Shown here one piece after another: positions 38,236 to 46,492 of a stretch of 64,000 bases of DNA. Numbering within the stretch: the stretch's first letter is position 1; each line of letters begins with the position of its first letter. The notes under the pieces are model-generated. The model did not search any database, was not told the DNA's origin, and saw only the letters and a list, made by a program, of their open reading frames with translations. Made by a program: the position numbers and the translations under genes. The DNA is taken from NCBI RefSeq assembly GCF_001659685.2, contig NZ_LXYE02000001.1:248001-312000 (forward strand), written 5' to 3'. This stretch comes from Labilibacter marinus (GTDB lineage: Bacteria; Bacteroidota; Bacteroidia; Bacteroidales; Marinilabiliaceae).

Positions 38236-39498
38236 ATGTCAAACAATCAATTACTGTATGTAAAGTTCTTTTTAAGAACGACAAAAAAGAGTCCTGAGAT
38301 GGGTATGGTGTACCTTAGAATCTCTTATAACACCAAGCGTGTTGATTTTACATTTAATCATCGGGTTAAAGTTTCATCCTGGGATTCAAAAAATGATCTG
38401 GTTAAATCTTCAGAAAAAGATTATTTAAGAATTAACAGGGCAATTACATCTGCCCGAACTAAAATCCTTGGAATTTATGAGAGACTTAGATATGAAGAAA
38501 AGCTTATTACCCCTGAAATTCTTAAGAAGCTATATTTAGGAAATAAAGAGGAAAGTAAAACTCTTCTTTATCTTATGGATTACCATAATGAATCGCAGGC
38601 AAGCGTTTTAAGTTATGGAACCCTAAAGAATTATTTTACTACACAGAAGTATTTGGCTAAGTACTTGAACAATGTAAAGCGTGTTGATGATATTTATCTT
38701 CAAGATTTGAATTATCAATTCATAACCGAGTTTGATGCTTATTTACGCAATTATAAACCGCTAGATCATCATAAGCCATTAACGAATAATGGCATTATGA
38801 AACACCTGGAAAGATTAAGAAAAGTGACTTCTATGGCTGTTAGATTAGAGTGGTTAGAAAAGGATCCGTTTGAGAAGTATAAATTTTCGTTTACTAAAGT
38901 GGATAGAGAATATCTAACGGAAAAAGAACTGGATATCCTGAAGAATCGAACATTCTCTATAGAACGGCTTCAATATGTTAAGGATTTATTTGTATTCTCC
39001 TGTTATGCTGGACTTTCTTATATCGATGTACAGCAACTGAAACAAGATAATTTAATTCTCGGCATTGACGGTGAATACTGGATTCAAACGGTAAGGCAAA
39101 AGACCGAAATGGTGGTTAACATTCCAATTTTGCCGGTTGCATTAGGAATAATCAATAAGTATAAGGACCATCCCAGGGCTATACATAATGGCACTGTATT
39201 TCCCAAACTATCCAATCAAAAGCTAAACAGTTATTTAAAGGAGGTTGCTGATATATGTGGAATTAAGAAAGTGCTAACTTTCCATATAGCCAGGCATACT
39301 TTTGCAACTACGGTAACATTAAGTAATGGCGTACCTATTGAAACTGTTAGTAAGGTTTTAGGTCATTCGAACTTATCTACGACCATGATTTACGCGAGAG
39401 TTCTTAAGAATAAGATTAGTGAAGATATGAATACTTTAAAAGCCACTCTACAAGAAAAAGAAAGTAAGCCCATTAAGCGAAAGAAGTACAATACATAA
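38236..39498 (+). CDS. Tyrosine recombinase/integrase of Bacteroidota mobile-element type
   Basis: A 420-aa integrase: an arm-binding N-terminal domain (about 5-95), a SAM-like core-binding domain (about 100-205), and a catalytic domain with HIARHTFATT and LGHSNLSTTMIYARV, which supply the His/Arg, second His and nucleophile Tyr. The first Arg motif reads CYAGLSYIDV rather than TGLRxSD, as is common in the Bacteroidota transposon integrase branch. It is placed next to the presumed left end and reads into the element, and probably catalyses its integration and excision. Confidence 0.93.
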   Translation: MSNNQLLYVKFFLRTTKKSPEMGMVYLRISYNTKRVDFTFNHRVKVSSWDSKNDLVKSSEKDYLRINRAITSARTKILGIYERLRYEEKLITPEILKKLYLGNKEESKTLLYLMDYHNESQASVLSYGTLKNYFTTQKYLAKYLNNVKRVDDIYLQDLNYQFITEFDAYLRNYKPLDHHKPLTNNGIMKHLERLRKVTSMAVRLEWLEKDPFEKYKFSFTKVDREYLTEKELDILKNRTFSIERLQYVKDLFVFSCYAGLSYIDVQQLKQDNLILGIDGEYWIQTVRQKTEMVVNIPILPVALGIINKYKDHPRAIHNGTVFPKLSNQKLNSYLKEVADICGIKKVLTFHIARHTFATTVTLSNGVPIETVSKVLGHSNLSTTMIYARVLKNKISEDMNTLKATLQEKESKPIKRKKYNT

Positions 39499-39587
39499 AA
39501 TTCGAACAAATACAATTAATATTTTATTCTGTTGGTAAAGTTTTTGTTGTTAAAGCGATATTATTTAATACAAAACAACCTAAACGA

Positions 39588-40421
39588 ATGCCATACCTAT
39601 TTAAGAAATTTGAAAGGGTTGTTCAATTGCTGAACAATCCTTCTAAATACACCGACTTACACCAAATCGAGGCGCTTGTAGGGCAAGAACTTACCCAAAT
39701 TATTGAAGAAGAGTTAATATATGAGCAAGAGCTTCTTCAGATAGTAGCTTCCGGTAAGAATCCCAAATCCATCAAGCATACCATAAGAATAAACCAAATA
39801 GGTATTATTCGAATAATGGATACGCTTGAAAAATCGTTAGCAAGGTTTAATAATGAATCTTTAAAGGTTCTGGTAAACCATGTGATTGATATTTTGGTTA
39901 ATGCATTGCATTTTATTTGTCAGCAATTAAAGCCATATATGGATAAGCAACAGGTTATTCCACAGGTGTTGTATAATAAATTTAAGCAAAAGTTATGTGA
40001 GCAGCTTCCATGCTTTGAGAGATACAGCCAGAGTTTATATGACTTAAAAGCAATTTATCATCCATATTTAAAGATTGCAGGATCTATTGATAATAATTAC
40101 ACCTTTGGCAAAATATGTTATCTGGAAAACACATTATTAAAACTAAATGAATGTTTGAGTAGGTATGGATGCTCAATTGAACTCCTAAGATTTACGGTAT
40201 CATATAATTTAAACTCAAAAAGTGTATTTGATTGTATAATATCATTTATCAAAGAGAGGTTGGGCGCAAATAGTAACAAATCAGATAGAATACGGAGATT
40301 AAGATATTTGGTTAAGATGGTGTCTCAGGTTGTTGAGATAGATGCAGAAGGACTGAACAAAGAGAGGTCTTCATTAAAGAAGTTAATTGTTAACTGGTTA
40401 AAAAAGGAAATAGGTTATTAA
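39588..40421 (+). CDS. RteC-like element protein, 5' portion (interrupted by a stop)
   Basis: A 277-aa helical protein with no enzymatic motif (LFKKFERVVQLLNNPSKYTD, ELTQIIEEELIYEQELLQIV). The reading frame ends with TAA at 40419, but the same frame stays open to 40730 and the downstream part matches the C-terminal domain of RteC-like transposon regulators. The original product was therefore probably about 380 aa, and what remains here is its N-terminal part. It may be non-functional, or the stop may be read through. RteC proteins control excision of Bacteroides conjugative transposons. Confidence 0.55.
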   Translation: MPYLFKKFERVVQLLNNPSKYTDLHQIEALVGQELTQIIEEELIYEQELLQIVASGKNPKSIKHTIRINQIGIIRIMDTLEKSLARFNNESLKVLVNHVIDILVNALHFICQQLKPYMDKQQVIPQVLYNKFKQKLCEQLPCFERYSQSLYDLKAIYHPYLKIAGSIDNNYTFGKICYLENTLLKLNECLSRYGCSIELLRFTVSYNLNSKSVFDCIISFIKERLGANSNKSDRIRRLRYLVKMVSQVVEIDAEGLNKERSSLKKLIVNWLKKEIGY

Positions 40422-40730
40422 GATTATGAGTATCGTGTTTATGAGGAAGAAGTCGTTGTTCAGCCAATCACTCCTAAACAAGGAGTAGAATCTAAGATTA
40501 AAACCAGCATTTCTGTTGGTCAGATAGCTTGTATATTGCGTCAAATGATTAAAACCAATATTGTTGTAACTAAAAACCAAAAAGAAACCATTAGAAAGGT
40601 TGCAGAAGTTTTCTCCTCAAAAGAAAGTGAAAATGACTCGCCCAAAAGCTTGCATATATTACAGCATAGATATGGCCTCTTTGGATGCTACGAAAGAAAT
40701 ATTCATGAAACTATTAAGAGGATTATCTAA
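40422..40730 (+). pseudogene. RteC-like C-terminal domain, in frame after the TAA
   Basis: Continuation of the preceding gene in the same frame: DYEYRVYEEEVVVQPITP, then KIKTSISVGQIACILRQMIK and SKESENDSPKSLHILQHRY. The SVxQIAxxLRxMI...SPKSL pattern is the conserved C-terminal helical domain of RteC-type proteins. Its first usable ATG (40536) would drop the domain's front, so independent expression is unlikely. Confidence 0.6.
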
Positions 40731-40837
40731 ACATTACAAAACTTAGTTGATTTTCACCTGTAAAAGTCCTTATTATATCCTCTTTTTATAAGCTTTTTAA
40801 AAAATATTTCAGTTGTAATGGGTTGGTAATCATAGGG

Positions 40838-40867
40838 GTGGTTTGGGGTGGTTCAACCCCTAACCAC
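40838..40867. promoter_or_regulatory. Strong hairpin upstream of the HTH gene
   Basis: GTGGTTTGGGGT (40838-40849) pairs with ACCCCTAACCAC (40856-40867) with one mismatch and a 6-nt loop, 57 bp before the HTH start. A T-rich tail follows. It may be a terminator of the upstream gene, an operator for the HTH protein or a replication structure. Confidence 0.5.
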
Positions 40868-40924
40868 TGTTTTGGTATTGTTTTTCTACTTTCCTTTGTG
40901 TCATATCAATGTCAATCAAAAATT

Positions 40925-41194
40925 ATGGCAACAGAGATTATTACAACAGATGATTTACGAGAGTTTAAAATTGAACTTTTAGAAGACATTGAAAAGCTAC
41001 TAAAAAAGACAGCAGGTAATCAGCAGAAGAAGTGGTTAAAGTCCTATGAAGTTAGAGAATTGCTTAATATTTCTCCTGGTGCATTACAGCACTTGAGAGT
41101 TAGTGGAACATTACCCTATACAAAAATAGGAGGAACCATCTACTACGATTATGGAGATATCCAGGATATGATTTCAGAAAACAAAATCCAGTAG
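40925..41194 (+). CDS. Helix-turn-helix (excisionase/AlpA-like) protein
   Basis: An 89-aa DNA-binding protein with a HTH_17 motif: WLKSYEVRELLNISPGALQH, followed by LRVSGTLPYTKIGGTIYYDY. Such proteins act as excisionases or transcription regulators of integrated elements. The ATG at 40925 is preferred over the longer frame at 40823 because the extra residues look noncoding and overlap the hairpin. It directly precedes the replication genes (14-bp gap). Confidence 0.85.
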   Translation: MATEIITTDDLREFKIELLEDIEKLLKKTAGNQQKKWLKSYEVRELLNISPGALQHLRVSGTLPYTKIGGTIYYDYGDIQDMISENKIQ

Positions 41195-41208
41195 GAAAAT
41201 GAAAAACT

Positions 41209-41916
41209 ATGAACTACATCAAGCACCAAACCAATGTGTTTGCTTTGATGGATCAGGTTAAAAGCATTAAAGCTTATCACATTAGTTTATACCTGGCGCT
41301 TTTTAGGATGTGGAATGCAAACCGTTTTAAGAATCCAATTAGTATTTCCAGAAGTGAAACCATGCAAATGGCCCGAATAGGTTCGCCAAATACCTATGTG
41401 CAAGCGCTTAAAGATCTGCATCAATACGAATTTATTCGTTACGATCCATCCTATGATAAAACCAAAGGAAGTCTGATTATCCTGTACAGATTTGATACTA
41501 TATCCTGTACACCTTTAGTATCAAAAATGAGCCCTTCTATAAACATACAAACAATACACTCTATAGAAGAGGATGAAAATTTAATTTCTAAACAAGAAAA
41601 AGAAGAAACTATGAAAGCGAAATCAAAATTCAATGCTCCGCCATTGGAACACATCAAAATCTACTTTCAGCAAAAGGGACATTCCGAAACCGAGGCCGAA
41701 CGATTTTTCAATTATTACGAAAGCAATGGATGGCTTGTTGGCGGAAAATCCAAAATGAAAGATTGGAAAGCTGCAGCACGAAACTGGATGCTCAATATCG
41801 AAAAGTTTCAAACCTCATCGTCAAAACCAGCAAGCGAGAAATCAAATATAAAGAAAGTATCTCAACCGGAATACAACAAACCATTTTCCGGAAAGGACTA
41901 TAACGAACCCTTGTAA
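41209..41916 (+). CDS. DnaD-like replication initiation protein
   Basis: A 235-aa protein with an N-terminal winged-helix-like domain (AYHISLYLALFRMWNANRFK, ISRSETMQMARIGSPNTYVQ) and a C-terminal segment FFNYYESNGWLVGGKSKMKD that resembles phage replisome organisers. A variable linker separates the two. Together with the DnaC-like gene 12 bp downstream it probably loads the host helicase at the element's origin. Confidence 0.75.
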   Translation: MNYIKHQTNVFALMDQVKSIKAYHISLYLALFRMWNANRFKNPISISRSETMQMARIGSPNTYVQALKDLHQYEFIRYDPSYDKTKGSLIILYRFDTISCTPLVSKMSPSINIQTIHSIEEDENLISKQEKEETMKAKSKFNAPPLEHIKIYFQQKGHSETEAERFFNYYESNGWLVGGKSKMKDWKAAARNWMLNIEKFQTSSSKPASEKSNIKKVSQPEYNKPFSGKDYNEPL

Positions 41917-41927
41917 ATCTTTACCAC

Positions 41928-42575
41928 ATGTTTTACACCATCCAAAACAACCAGATTATTTACAACTTCCAAAAGAGCCTGGAATTTATCACCAGGAAAG
42001 GCGAGGAGTTGTATGGACAACATTTCAAACTGCTCCCGGAGGATTTACCAATTATCCGCAAACTCTTTGCATATGTTATCCGTGATGAGGAAAATTGTAA
42101 GCTACATGATTTAGACATGAGAAAAGGGATGATGCTAAGTGGCCCCATTGGAGCCGGTAAAACTTCCCTGATGCATCTAATGCGATTGATTGTTCCGGAA
42201 CCGCAAGGATACCAGATTAAATCCTGCAGGGATGTAAGTTTTGAGTTTCATAAAGACGGTTACGATGTAATCCAGCGCTATAGCAGGAGAAGCCTGAAGT
42301 TTATCCATGGTCAAAAGAAAATGCAAACCGTTTGTTTTGATGACTTGGGCGCAGAACAAACCCTCAAACACTTCGGCAATAAGTGCAATGTGCTTTCAGA
42401 AATCTTATTGTCCAGATATGATTTGTTTATCACAGATAACCTCATCACCCATGTGACCACCAACCTGAATGCAACTGAAATAGAAGAGCAATATGGAGCC
42501 CGCGTAAGAAGCCGACTAAGAGAAATGATGAATATGATTTCCTTTCCGGATGAGGCAAAGGACAAACGCAAATAA
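41928..42575 (+). CDS. DnaC-like helicase-loader ATPase
   Basis: A 215-aa AAA+ ATPase with Walker A GPIGAGKTS, Walker B VCFDDLGAE, a sensor segment THVTTNLNATEIEEQYGARV and arginine finger region RSRLREM, as in DnaC/IstB-type loaders. It would bring the replicative helicase to the element's origin. No IstA transposase lies beside it, which argues against an IstB role. Confidence 0.85.
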   Translation: MFYTIQNNQIIYNFQKSLEFITRKGEELYGQHFKLLPEDLPIIRKLFAYVIRDEENCKLHDLDMRKGMMLSGPIGAGKTSLMHLMRLIVPEPQGYQIKSCRDVSFEFHKDGYDVIQRYSRRSLKFIHGQKKMQTVCFDDLGAEQTLKHFGNKCNVLSEILLSRYDLFITDNLITHVTTNLNATEIEEQYGARVRSRLREMMNMISFPDEAKDKRK

Positions 42576-42600
42576 CTTAAACAAAAGCAGATGAAACGAA

Positions 42601-42676
42601 CATGAAAAATCGGCATCCAATTTTTTACATGTGGATGATTAGATTTTTCTTGAGAGTTCCATATGGCAATTAAAAG
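42601..42676 (+). repeat. Copy 2 of the leader-like repeat
   Basis: Matches 21338-21415 (about 75% overall; 21 identical bases at 42633-42653) and, as there, lies just before a start codon (42691). Confidence 0.5.
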
Positions 42677-42690
42677 AAAAAATTATTCAT

Positions 42691-43272
42691 ATGAAGAAGA
42701 ATCTATTAAAATCCACTTTGATAAAGAAAGGATTGCCATTACTGGCCAATGTATTAACCGGAGGCACTGCCAAACCAGCCTTTGAGATGTGTAAAGCCAT
42801 ACTGGGCTTGAGGTTTAACGATGAGAACCATTTCTCGGACCTCTTGAACCATAGACCAGACCTGGTAGAAAAACTCAAGGAGTTTGAGATAAACCAGAAA
42901 GTTGAACTGGAAAAGCTGGCTTTACAGGCAACCCGATTGGAAATAGAAGAATCCAAGGCTTACCTGATGGATAAACAAAGTGCCCGGTTAAGAGAAACGC
43001 AGTTGGCCAAAATCACCGGTCAAAGAGATTGGTTGATGCTTGCTTTGGCCATTGTCGTAGTGGTTGGTTTTTTTAGCCTTATTACGGTGATGATTGTTGG
43101 AGAGAATGCCCAGAAAGTAACGAATAATGGTCCGATGAACCAATTGTTTGGTGCCTTGGTCGCTGGATTTAGCATGGTGCTGTCTTACTTCTTTGGTTCC
43201 AGCAAAAGCTCTGCAGATAAGGACAAAACCATTGCTTACCAGCATAAAGAGAAAGGCCTTTTATGGAACTAA
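42691..43272 (+). CDS. Holin-like membrane protein
   Basis: A 193-aa protein: N-terminal Gly/Ala-rich segment (GLPLLANVLTGGTAKPAFEM), a helical middle section with charged residues (about 60-110), and two C-terminal membrane helices (WLMLALAIVVVVGFFSLITV and LFGALVAGFSMVLSYFFG). This layout resembles the GTA_holin_3TM family. It overlaps the next gene (DUF5675) by 10 bp, as lysis cassettes often do. The holin role is inferred. Confidence 0.65.
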   Translation: MKKNLLKSTLIKKGLPLLANVLTGGTAKPAFEMCKAILGLRFNDENHFSDLLNHRPDLVEKLKEFEINQKVELEKLALQATRLEIEESKAYLMDKQSARLRETQLAKITGQRDWLMLALAIVVVVGFFSLITVMIVGENAQKVTNNGPMNQLFGALVAGFSMVLSYFFGSSKSSADKDKTIAYQHKEKGLLWN

Positions 43273-43724
43273 ACGTGGTAAGATATAGCTCAGGTAAAGA
43301 AAGCACGCTTGGTCTGCTCTTTATCGATGGCAAGTTTGCCTGTTATACGCTGGAAGATGAACATCGGGAAGTTAAAGTACCAGGAGAAACAAGGATTCCT
43401 GCAGGAAGGTATAAGGTCAAACTCAGAACAGAAGGTTCGCACCATTGGAGGTACAAAAAGAAGTTTCCGGAAATCCACAAAGGAATTTTGCATGTAATAG
43501 ATGTTCCGAACTTTACACACATTCTGATTCATATTGGAAATACGGATGATGATACCGCCGGCTGTTTGTTGGTTGGGGAATCTTCTTTTTCAAACGTAAC
43601 CCAGGCAGGAAGGATTAATAATAGCACTATTGCCTACAAACGAGTATATCCGATGATTGCCAATGCTATTGCAAACGGTGAAGATGTATGGATTACATAT
43701 CAAGATGAGGTAAAGTTTGAATAA
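43263..43724 (+). CDS. DUF5675 family phage-type protein
   Basis: A 153-aa protein of the DUF5675 family: TLGLLFIDGKFACYTLEDEH, then RIPAGRYKVKLR and HILIHIGNTDDDTAGCLLVG. The conserved IHIGNxxxDTxGCLLVG segment looks like an active site with His and Cys and recalls L,D-transpeptidase folds. These genes are common in prophages of Bacteroidota and usually lie in lysis regions. Catalytic activity is inferred, not shown. Confidence 0.8.
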   Translation: MELNVVRYSSGKESTLGLLFIDGKFACYTLEDEHREVKVPGETRIPAGRYKVKLRTEGSHHWRYKKKFPEIHKGILHVIDVPNFTHILIHIGNTDDDTAGCLLVGESSFSNVTQAGRINNSTIAYKRVYPMIANAIANGEDVWITYQDEVKFE

Positions 43725-43790
43725 GTATAAAACGAACTAAATTTAATGATTGAGGGGAGTTGCTATGTAACAATCAGGTAAGCTTAGTTT

Positions 43791-43994
43791 TTATTCCTCC
43801 AAATAGATTTGAATGGATTCAATGGAAATGCCGGAATACTCGGCGAATTCCTGGGAGGTGATAAACTGGTGGTTTTCTTTTCCTAATTCCTTTTTGATTT
43901 TGGATAAGAGTCTTTGACAGGATTTTTCGCTTTTACCCGTCATGCGCTGTATGTCCTTTGGATAGACACACAGGCGTTTCAGTTTTATGCTCAT
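43791..43994 (-). CDS. Small HTH DNA-binding protein
   Basis: A 67-aa protein with two helix-turn-helix-like stretches: YPKDIQRMTGKSEKSCQRLL and ITSQEFAEYSGISIESIQIY. It is the only minus-strand gene in the element and is divergent from the 44171 gene. The intervening 176 bp hold four phased GACA repeats, which it may bind. A repressor role is likely but unproven. Confidence 0.65.
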   Translation of the reverse strand: MSIKLKRLCVYPKDIQRMTGKSEKSCQRLLSKIKKELGKENHQFITSQEFAEYSGISIESIQIYLEE

Positions 43995-44074
43995 GATGCT
44001 TTATCTATACTTTATCCATACCGTTGTATAGCTTTTTGAATACTCTAAGATAGGCAATATTGAGGGCAAATAAT

Positions 44075-44106
44075 GACAAATGCGACAAAAGGGGACAAAA
44101 TGGACA
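44075..44106. repeat. Four phased GACA(AA) repeats
   Basis: GACA occurs at 44075, 44084, 44094 and 44103 (spacings 9, 10, 9), the first three as GACAAA. They lie between the divergent small HTH gene and the 44171 gene and are good candidates for an operator or replication iterons. Confidence 0.5.
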
Positions 44107-44170
44107 CCTTGATTTGTGAGGATGCTGAAATAGCATTTACTTTTCGCTTGTAAATCAATAATTGTGTGTT

Positions 44171-44926
44171 ATGGCAAGACAAAAAGGAGTAATTAAGTTA
44201 GAAGGAAGAATCGGGGATTTATCCTTTTACAAGAGCGGAGGGGATTACCTTGCCCGAAGCAAAGGAGGTGTGGATGCGGAAAGAATAAAAAAAGATCCTG
44301 CATTTGCCCGAACGCGTGAAAATGGGGCTGAGTTTGGCAGAGCTGGTAAGGCCAGTAAGCTTTTAAGAAGTGTTTTTAAAGCACCGATTGCACAGTCTGC
44401 AGATAATAAGGTAGCTAGCCGATTAACCACAGCTATGCTGAAAGTTGTTCAGGCAGACACGACCAATAAGAGGGGCGAAAGAAATGTTGTTGAAGGTGAT
44501 TTGAATCTGCTTAAGGGCTTTGAGTTTAATGGCAATACCAGTTTAGATGAGGTACTAAAAGCAGCTTATACCGTAGCTTTCGACCGAAGTGCCGGAAACG
44601 CCCAGGTGTCTGTTGAATTTGAAGACCCGAGTATGGAACTGGAACAAATTGATGGAGCAACTGAAGCTCGTTTAACGGTTGGCGTTGCAGCAATTAATTA
44701 TGAAACTTCGGAATACGAAGTGGATGTGGTTCAATCTGCTACCATTGATTTAAATTCAAAGGTTGCTTCCACGGTAGACACTTCGGCCAGTATTACGGCT
44801 GACAGTACTCAACCTGTATTTGTAGTGTTGGGCATCGAGTATTACCAAACGGTAAATGGTGAGCTTTATATCATCAATAACAAAGAAAGTAGGTCGTTGG
44901 CGATGGTAGCTGTTGATATACCGTAA
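44171..44926 (+). CDS. Conserved mobile-element protein of unknown function (MARQKG type)
   Basis: A 251-aa protein (ATG 44171 chosen over GTG 44162). The N-terminal part is basic and conserved: MARQKGVIKLEGRIGDLSFY, then DYLARSKGGVDAERIKKDPA. The C-terminal part is beta-rich (VSVEFEDPSMELEQ). Proteins starting this way are familiar from Bacteroidota mobile regions, close to a small membrane protein like the next gene. I do not recognise a function; a structural or DNA-binding role in the particle is possible. Confidence 0.7.
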   Translation: MARQKGVIKLEGRIGDLSFYKSGGDYLARSKGGVDAERIKKDPAFARTRENGAEFGRAGKASKLLRSVFKAPIAQSADNKVASRLTTAMLKVVQADTTNKRGERNVVEGDLNLLKGFEFNGNTSLDEVLKAAYTVAFDRSAGNAQVSVEFEDPSMELEQIDGATEARLTVGVAAINYETSEYEVDVVQSATIDLNSKVASTVDTSASITADSTQPVFVVLGIEYYQTVNGELYIINNKESRSLAMVAVDIP

Positions 44927-44982
44927 TAGGGATTTAGGTCAATAGGTTATTAGTCATTAGTTAATTGAAGGGACTAAAGAAA

Positions 44983-45165
44983 ATGGAACAAATACATCAG
45001 GATGGTAAGGCTGGCTTTGTAGGAGGTTGTTTTGTGAGTATCATAAAAAGTGTGGCGATAGATAACGTGATTGAAACGATTGTTTATGCTGCTATTGGGA
45101 CAGTGGTCAGCTTTATCATTTCGATGTTGTTGCGTTACCTGGCAAGCTTGTTTAAAAAGAGATAG
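44983..45165 (+). CDS. Small membrane protein of the element
   Basis: A 60-aa protein with N-terminal QDGKAGFVGGCFVSIIKSVA and a C-terminal helix (IVYAAIGTVVSFIISMLL) ending in basic residues KKR. The ATG at 44983 is preferred over the TTG at 44965. It follows the MARQKG gene. A role in lysis or particle assembly is possible, but no family is certain. Confidence 0.65.
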   Translation: MEQIHQDGKAGFVGGCFVSIIKSVAIDNVIETIVYAAIGTVVSFIISMLLRYLASLFKKR

Positions 45166-45190
45166 GTTGGTTGTTAAATAGTTCGTGGTT

Positions 45191-45223
45191 AAAGGTCTTT
45201 GCAGAAATGTAAAGGCCTTTTTT
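45191..45223 (+). terminator. Terminator at the right end of the element's genes
   Basis: AAAGGTCTTT (45191-45200) pairs with AAAGGCCTTT (45211-45220), with one wobble, followed by a T run; 25 bp after the small membrane gene. Confidence 0.75.
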
Positions 45224-46440
45224 ATTGGTAGTCATTGGTTGATAGTCAATGGTCATTGGTGAAAAAATAAAGTAATCAAATCTATTGATTTAATTGGTTG
45301 GAGAGCAAGTAAAATAAACTATCCTCATCAACTATTTATATCAATGGATTTCAGCCTGGGGGTTTGGGGCGATGGTAATGAATGCCCCCAATTCAATATG
45401 AAAATGCGGAGCATGCCCAAGGCAATCGGGGAGGAGAGGAGAATGATTGGTTGAGACGGGAGAAGTTGTAACCCGGTGGGTGGGCTAGTATGGTTGTTTC
45501 TGCGATGAAGGTGCGATTGGGCGCTCGGGCCAAGCGGCTATTTAGCATAATGCCGCTATATGGACCGCCGAAGAAATTGAGTTTACACCATTGAAGATAG
45601 GCGAGTTATATAGGGGAGCATTATGCTAATATAGCTTTGGGGTGCTGTTTATGGCGAAACTTTTGCCTGGGTTCAGCTTTTAATGCTTTGGAGCAAGTAG
45701 AGTGGAGTGAGGTACGAACGTATCCGTCTTGTGAGAAAGTATTAAAGGCTATGGGCTTGCGCCAAGATTTTCTTGGGGCTCGGTTTTTAGCTTGTTGTTA
45801 GTAGCCGTTCCGGCTGTGCAATAAGTTAAATATCGAATGTGGGTAAGGGCAAAAGGTATGACATAAGCTGCACCAGAAGGGTTGAGTACTTCTATCGTAG
45901 GTTTGAGGGTTAAGAAGCTTTTGTGGCTTTGGTCAATAGTAGAATGGGAATTGGATATTGGTCAATGGTGAAAAGGTAGAAAGATGAAAGGCAAAAAGTT
46001 AAGCAAATGCTGAAGGGGAATGGAGGTTTTTGTGGCTGACTGGGCAGTGGTCATTAGATAATAGTCATTGGTTGATTTAGGAAATGGAATGCTTTTGAGG
46101 TTAGGTTAAAACAAATACCGCACGCGGGTGAGAAAAAGGCTCGATGGCAGCTTTTTAAGCGTTGGGAGAGAATGACCATCAAATACTAATTTACAAAAAA
46201 AAATAGAACTTTTTAAAGAGCTTTGTTTTACAAAATAATTATAAACGAATATTTTTATAGTACTGCAGGAAGTAGGTGAATTTTAAAGTTTTCGATAATG
46301 GAATGTTTGAGATGGATGAAGTTAGAGATTTATTCCATGAATGATTTGTGTATTAAATTTCAATTTATTTAGGATATATGAATATATATAAATTAAGTTT
46401 AAATGCGTAACTGGTTGTTATTCAGAATCAATATAAAAAA
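45224..46440. other. Noncoding region with higher GC, inverted repeats and scattered short repeats
   Basis: No gene was found in these 1.2 kb. From about 45350 to 45900 the base content is richer in G and C than the surroundings. A large imperfect inverted repeat has arms at 45530-45553 and 45618-45641 with a perfect 12-bp core (TTAGCATAATGC / GCATTATGCTAA). Small hairpins lie at 45366-45393 and 45762-45776. Variants of GTCATTGGTTGATAGT recur near 45228, 45947 and 46050. It may hold the element's right end or remnants of recombination cassettes. Confidence 0.5.
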
Positions 46441-46446
46441 TAGATG

Positions 46447-46477
46447 ATTCTACGAACGTATGATTCAATCGTAGAAT
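46447..46477. promoter_or_regulatory. Inverted repeat, possible operator of the caspase cluster
   Basis: ATTCTACGA (46447-46455) and TCGTAGAAT (46469-46477) are perfect inverted 9-mers separated by 13 nt and end 7 bp before a TATTTTTG box. A repressor or activator could control the cluster here. Confidence 0.5.
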
Positions 46478-46484
46478 ATTAACC

Positions 46485-46492
46485 TATTTTTG
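46485..46492 (+). promoter_or_regulatory. -7 box of the caspase-cluster promoter
   Basis: TATTTTTG fits TAnnTTTG. There is no TTG at -33; the inverted repeat lies where that element would be, which suggests a regulated promoter. Predicted start is near 46497, about 115 nt before the first gene. Confidence 0.45.

Larger units (their letters stand above)
37997..45223 (+). mobile_element. Small integrated element (satellite-like), boundaries approximate
   Basis: This stretch holds an integrase, an RteC-like gene, an excisionase-like HTH, DnaD- and DnaC-like replication genes, a holin-like protein, a DUF5675 protein, a small DNA-binding protein and two conserved hypotheticals, inserted just after the tRNA genes. 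No relaxase, capsid, portal, tail or terminase gene is recognisable, so it is neither a full conjugative element nor a full phage. The left end is set after the tRNA terminator and the right end at the last terminator; no flanking direct repeat was found, so both ends are uncertain. Confidence 0.65.

Noticed and set aside
41928-42575. IS21-type IstB transposition ATPase
   Set aside because: There is no IstA transposase and no terminal inverted repeats; a DnaD-like gene precedes it, so a helicase loader is more likely.
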